8,368 bases of DNA from an uncultured Lachnospiraceae bacterium (GTDB lineage: Bacteria > Bacillota > Clostridia > Lachnospirales > Lachnospiraceae). This document shows positions 6,596 through 8,368 of this stretch, piece after piece. The stretch covers positions 1 through 8,368 of the forward strand of contig CALGGL010000318.1 of assembly GCA_937915975.1 (NCBI GenBank). Reading direction: 5' to 3'. The translations under genes were made by a program, and so were the position numbers. The notes beneath the pieces were generated by a model. The model was not told the DNA's origin and made no database searches. It saw only the letters and a list, made by a program, of their open reading frames with translations. The stretch's first letter is position 1, and each line of letters starts with the position of its first letter.

Positions 6596-7903
6596 ATGTT
6601 AAAACGTAAAATTTATGATGATTTAAAAAAATGGAAAGAAACAAAAAATAAAAAATGTCTTATAGTACAAGGAGCAAGACAGGTCGGAAAAACCTTTATC
6701 ATAGAAGAATTTGGAAAAGAAAATTATGAAGAAATAATATCCATAAATTTCAAACAAACACCAAGTGCCATAGAAATATTTTCGGGTGATATAGATGTAG
6801 AAACTTTGATACTGGCTCTTAGATTTAGATTTCCCGAAAAAAAAATCGCACCTGATAAAACTCTCATTTTTTTAGATGAAATACAAGAGTGTCAGGAAGC
6901 TATTACTTCACTTAAATTTTGGGCAAACGATAACAGATATGATGTTATAGCCTCGGGTTCTATGCTTGGAATTGATTATAAAAGAGCTACTTCATATCCT
7001 GTAGGATATGTTGACTATATCAAAATGTATGGATTGGATTTTGAAGAATTTTTATGGAGTCAGGGAATTAATGAAGAAATCATCTCCTCACTAAAACAAT
7101 TATTTGTTGAACGCAAGGTTGTTCCTGATGCTATTCACTCTCAAATGATGAAATACTTCAGATATTATATTGCTTTAGGAGGCATGCCTGAAGTTATTCA
7201 ATGCTTTGTTGATACCAAAGATTTTAGAGAAGCCGATAAAGTTCAAAAAGAATTACTGCAAGGCTATCTGTACGATATTGCACATTATGCAAGTGCTGAT
7301 GAAAAAATCAAAGCTGAAAAGTGTTTTTTATCATTAACAAAACAATTATTGGATAAAGAAAATCATAAATTTCAATATAAAGAAATCGAAAAAGGCGGCA
7401 AAGCTCAAAAGTACTATTCAAGTATTGAATGGTTAGTAAGATCTGATATTGTACGAATTTGTAATAATGTAACCAATATATGTTATGATTTGGATGATTA
7501 TATTAAAATTGATAATTTCAGATTATATACCTCCGATTTATCTTTATTGATTGCAATGAAAGATTTTGCTTTAAAGGGACAAATAGTTGAAAACACTATT
7601 ATCGGCAACAGTAAAGGTGGAATATACGAGTGTGCTATTGCTGATATCCTTATAAAAAAAGGATTAAATATTCGTTTTTATAAAAATGAATCTACTAAAA
7701 AAGAAATAGATTTCTTAATTCAACAAAATGGCAAAGTATTACCAATTGAAATAAAAAGCAGCAACGGCAAAGGGACTTCATTAAATCAATTAATGGAAAA
7801 AAAGCCTGAAATACCTGTTGCATATAAATTTATAGATGGTAATGTAGGTGTTAGTGATAAAAGAATTGTAAGTATGCCTCTATATATGGCTATGTTTATA
7901 TAA
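6596..7903 (+). CDS. ATP-binding protein, AAA_14 + DUF4143 with PD-(D/E)xK nuclease-like C-terminus
   Basis: This 435-aa, predicted cytoplasmic P-loop ATPase is complete from an ATG preceded by AAGGTGG at 6 nt. Residues about 1-160 form the AAA_14 domain: Walker A GARQVGKT at 26-33, Walker B LIFLDEIQ at 90-97 (D94, E95), and sensor-like ASGSMLG at 119-125. Residues about 185-435 are DUF4143-like, with YYIALGGMPEV at 190-200 and a C-terminal restriction-endonuclease-like pattern: E345, D372 in EIDFL, and E385/K387 in PIEIKSS. The family is widespread and often duplicated in Clostridia and Bacteroidetes, but its biological role is not settled; roles in mobile elements or defence have been suggested. 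It stands alone, divergent from the peptidase operon, behind a repeat-rich promoter. Hand counts show 10 and 13 G/C in 60-base blocks at 7321 and 7501, against 23 and 30 in blocks at 4561 and 2101, so the gene looks horizontally acquired. Confidence 0.92.
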   Translation: MLKRKIYDDLKKWKETKNKKCLIVQGARQVGKTFIIEEFGKENYEEIISINFKQTPSAIEIFSGDIDVETLILALRFRFPEKKIAPDKTLIFLDEIQECQEAITSLKFWANDNRYDVIASGSMLGIDYKRATSYPVGYVDYIKMYGLDFEEFLWSQGINEEIISSLKQLFVERKVVPDAIHSQMMKYFRYYIALGGMPEVIQCFVDTKDFREADKVQKELLQGYLYDIAHYASADEKIKAEKCFLSLTKQLLDKENHKFQYKEIEKGGKAQKYYSSIEWLVRSDIVRICNNVTNICYDLDDYIKIDNFRLYTSDLSLLIAMKDFALKGQIVENTIIGNSKGGIYECAIADILIKKGLNIRFYKNESTKKEIDFLIQQNGKVLPIEIKSSNGKGTSLNQLMEKKPEIPVAYKFIDGNVGVSDKRIVSMPLYMAMFI

Positions 7904-7912
7904 CATACTCTA

Positions 7913-8287
7913 TCAAGGAGCTTCTTTTAATGTGCCACAAAAGTCAAATACTTTATTTCCTTTTTCAACAATCTGGTTTCCAATTTCAAGTTCGGATTTT
8001 GATGCTTTATGTTCTATTTCTGATACCCCTGTCATATCAACATCTACAAAATCAACTCTCGGTTCATATATATAATAGCTTCCGTCATATGCACAAAACC
8101 AAAGTATCCTTACCTCAGTTCCTCTGAGTGGTCCAAGAATCCTCTGATTGTATATTGTGACTCCATAAAGTAAAGCTTCATATGATACAGAACCACCGTC
8201 CTTAATATCAATTCTTACAGGTATGAGTGTTAAAACAATTAATATAATAATTATAATCTTTTTTTCATCTGTAAATTCCTCCATCAA
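7913..8287 (-). CDS. Small membrane-anchored protein of unknown function, start region possibly frameshifted
   Basis: The open frame gives 124 codons if it begins at TTG 8287-8285, or 123 from ATG 8284-8282. A single hydrophobic segment (IIIIILIVLTLIPV, about 11-24) is followed by an extracytoplasmic domain of about 100 residues beginning with KDGGSVSYEALLYGVT (29-44). The pattern of one helix followed by DGG-x-V-x-Y-x-A-x-x-Y recalls small uncharacterised Firmicute membrane proteins; this is recognition from memory, not a search. No enzyme motif is seen. Neither in-frame start has an SD. A strong GGAGGA at 8282-8277 instead serves ATG 8268-8266 in another frame, which runs into a stop after five codons. 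One extra A in the A7 run after that ATG would join it to this frame as MKKKIIIII. Its stop is 9 bp from that of the convergent ATPase, with no terminator between them. Confidence 0.7.
   Translation of the reverse strand: MMEEFTDEKKIIIIILIVLTLIPVRIDIKDGGSVSYEALLYGVTIYNQRILGPLRGTEVRILWFCAYDGSYYIYEPRVDFVDVDMTGVSEIEHKASKSELEIGNQIVEKGNKVFDFCGTLKEAP
8266..8282 (-). promoter_or_regulatory. Strong SD plus ATG out of frame with the small membrane protein
   Basis: On the minus strand GGAGGA (8282-8277) is followed after 8 nt by ATG (8268-8266), an ideal initiation site. It is followed by seven A (8265-8259). The frame entered reads MKKRL then stop, whereas eight A (or five) would lead into the hydrophobic segment of the downstream open frame. 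Confidence 0.55.
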
Positions 8288-8349
8288 AAATCATATTACT
8301 GTAAAAGCACAAATACCCACCTATCGCCATAGTTGTATCTTATATTTAC

Positions 8350-8355
8350 ATTATA
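8350..8355 (-). promoter_or_regulatory. Candidate -10 box for the small membrane protein
   Basis: A perfect TATAAT on the minus strand lies about 65 nt upstream of the SD-supported ATG. The matching -35 would be beyond the right edge of the window, and the surroundings are AT-rich, so chance is possible. Confidence 0.25.
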
Positions 8356-8368
8356 ATTATAGGTCTTA

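Noticed and set aside
7871..7909. Hairpin AGTATG...CATACT at the end of the ATPase gene as a terminator
   Set aside because: The arms are short and AT-rich, the loop is long and no T-tract follows.
7930..8127. A 65-codon plus-strand open frame opposite the small membrane protein
   Set aside because: It has no SD and an unconvincing Phe/Gln/Ser-rich translation; the minus-strand frame has a clear helix plus domain pattern.

Overview
This window most likely comes from a low- to mid-GC Firmicute of the Clostridia, plausibly Lachnospiraceae. The reasons are strong GGAGG-type Shine-Dalgarno (SD) sequences before most genes, a LytTR response regulator paired with a membrane sensor, a lipoprotein M13 peptidase, and a DUF4143-type ATPase typical of that group. 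The taxonomic call is inference; no rRNA or marker gene is present.

About three quarters of the window (6364 down to 1) is one co-directional minus-strand cluster. In transcription order it holds an M13 (neprilysin/PepO-like) zinc endopeptidase anchored as a lipoprotein, a 10-TM FtsX/MacB-superfamily ABC permease of 820 aa, its 223-aa ATPase, a LytTR response regulator, and the N-terminal membrane part of a protein cut by the window edge. That last protein is most likely the partner histidine kinase. The peptidase stop codon overlaps the permease ribosome-binding site, and the regulator and putative kinase are 10 bp apart, so at least those pairs are translationally linked. The ATPase is set off from the permease by 123 bp and from the regulator by 52 bp. 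Together the genes suggest a self-regulated cell-envelope module: sense a signal, induce an ABC machine acting on the membrane or on peptides, and deploy a surface metallopeptidase.

The 231-bp divergent region (6365-6595) is dense in structure on its right half. It has a two-copy direct repeat with a 21-bp period, a near-consensus extended -10 box, a perfect 16-bp palindrome over the predicted transcription start, and a perfect 10-bp-stem hairpin that shares the palindrome's half-site.

On the plus strand, 6596-7903 encodes a 435-aa ATPase of the AAA_14/DUF4143 type with a C-terminal PD-(D/E)xK nuclease-like motif. It is visibly more AT-rich than the operon and looks acquired. Nine bases past its stop is the convergent stop of a small minus-strand gene (7913-8287) for a membrane-anchored protein of unknown function. 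The only good ribosome-binding site of that gene points to an ATG in a different frame, followed by a run of seven A. This suggests a homopolymer indel, phase variation or slippage.

There is no CRISPR array, tRNA, rRNA, insertion sequence or convincing rho-independent terminator in the window.
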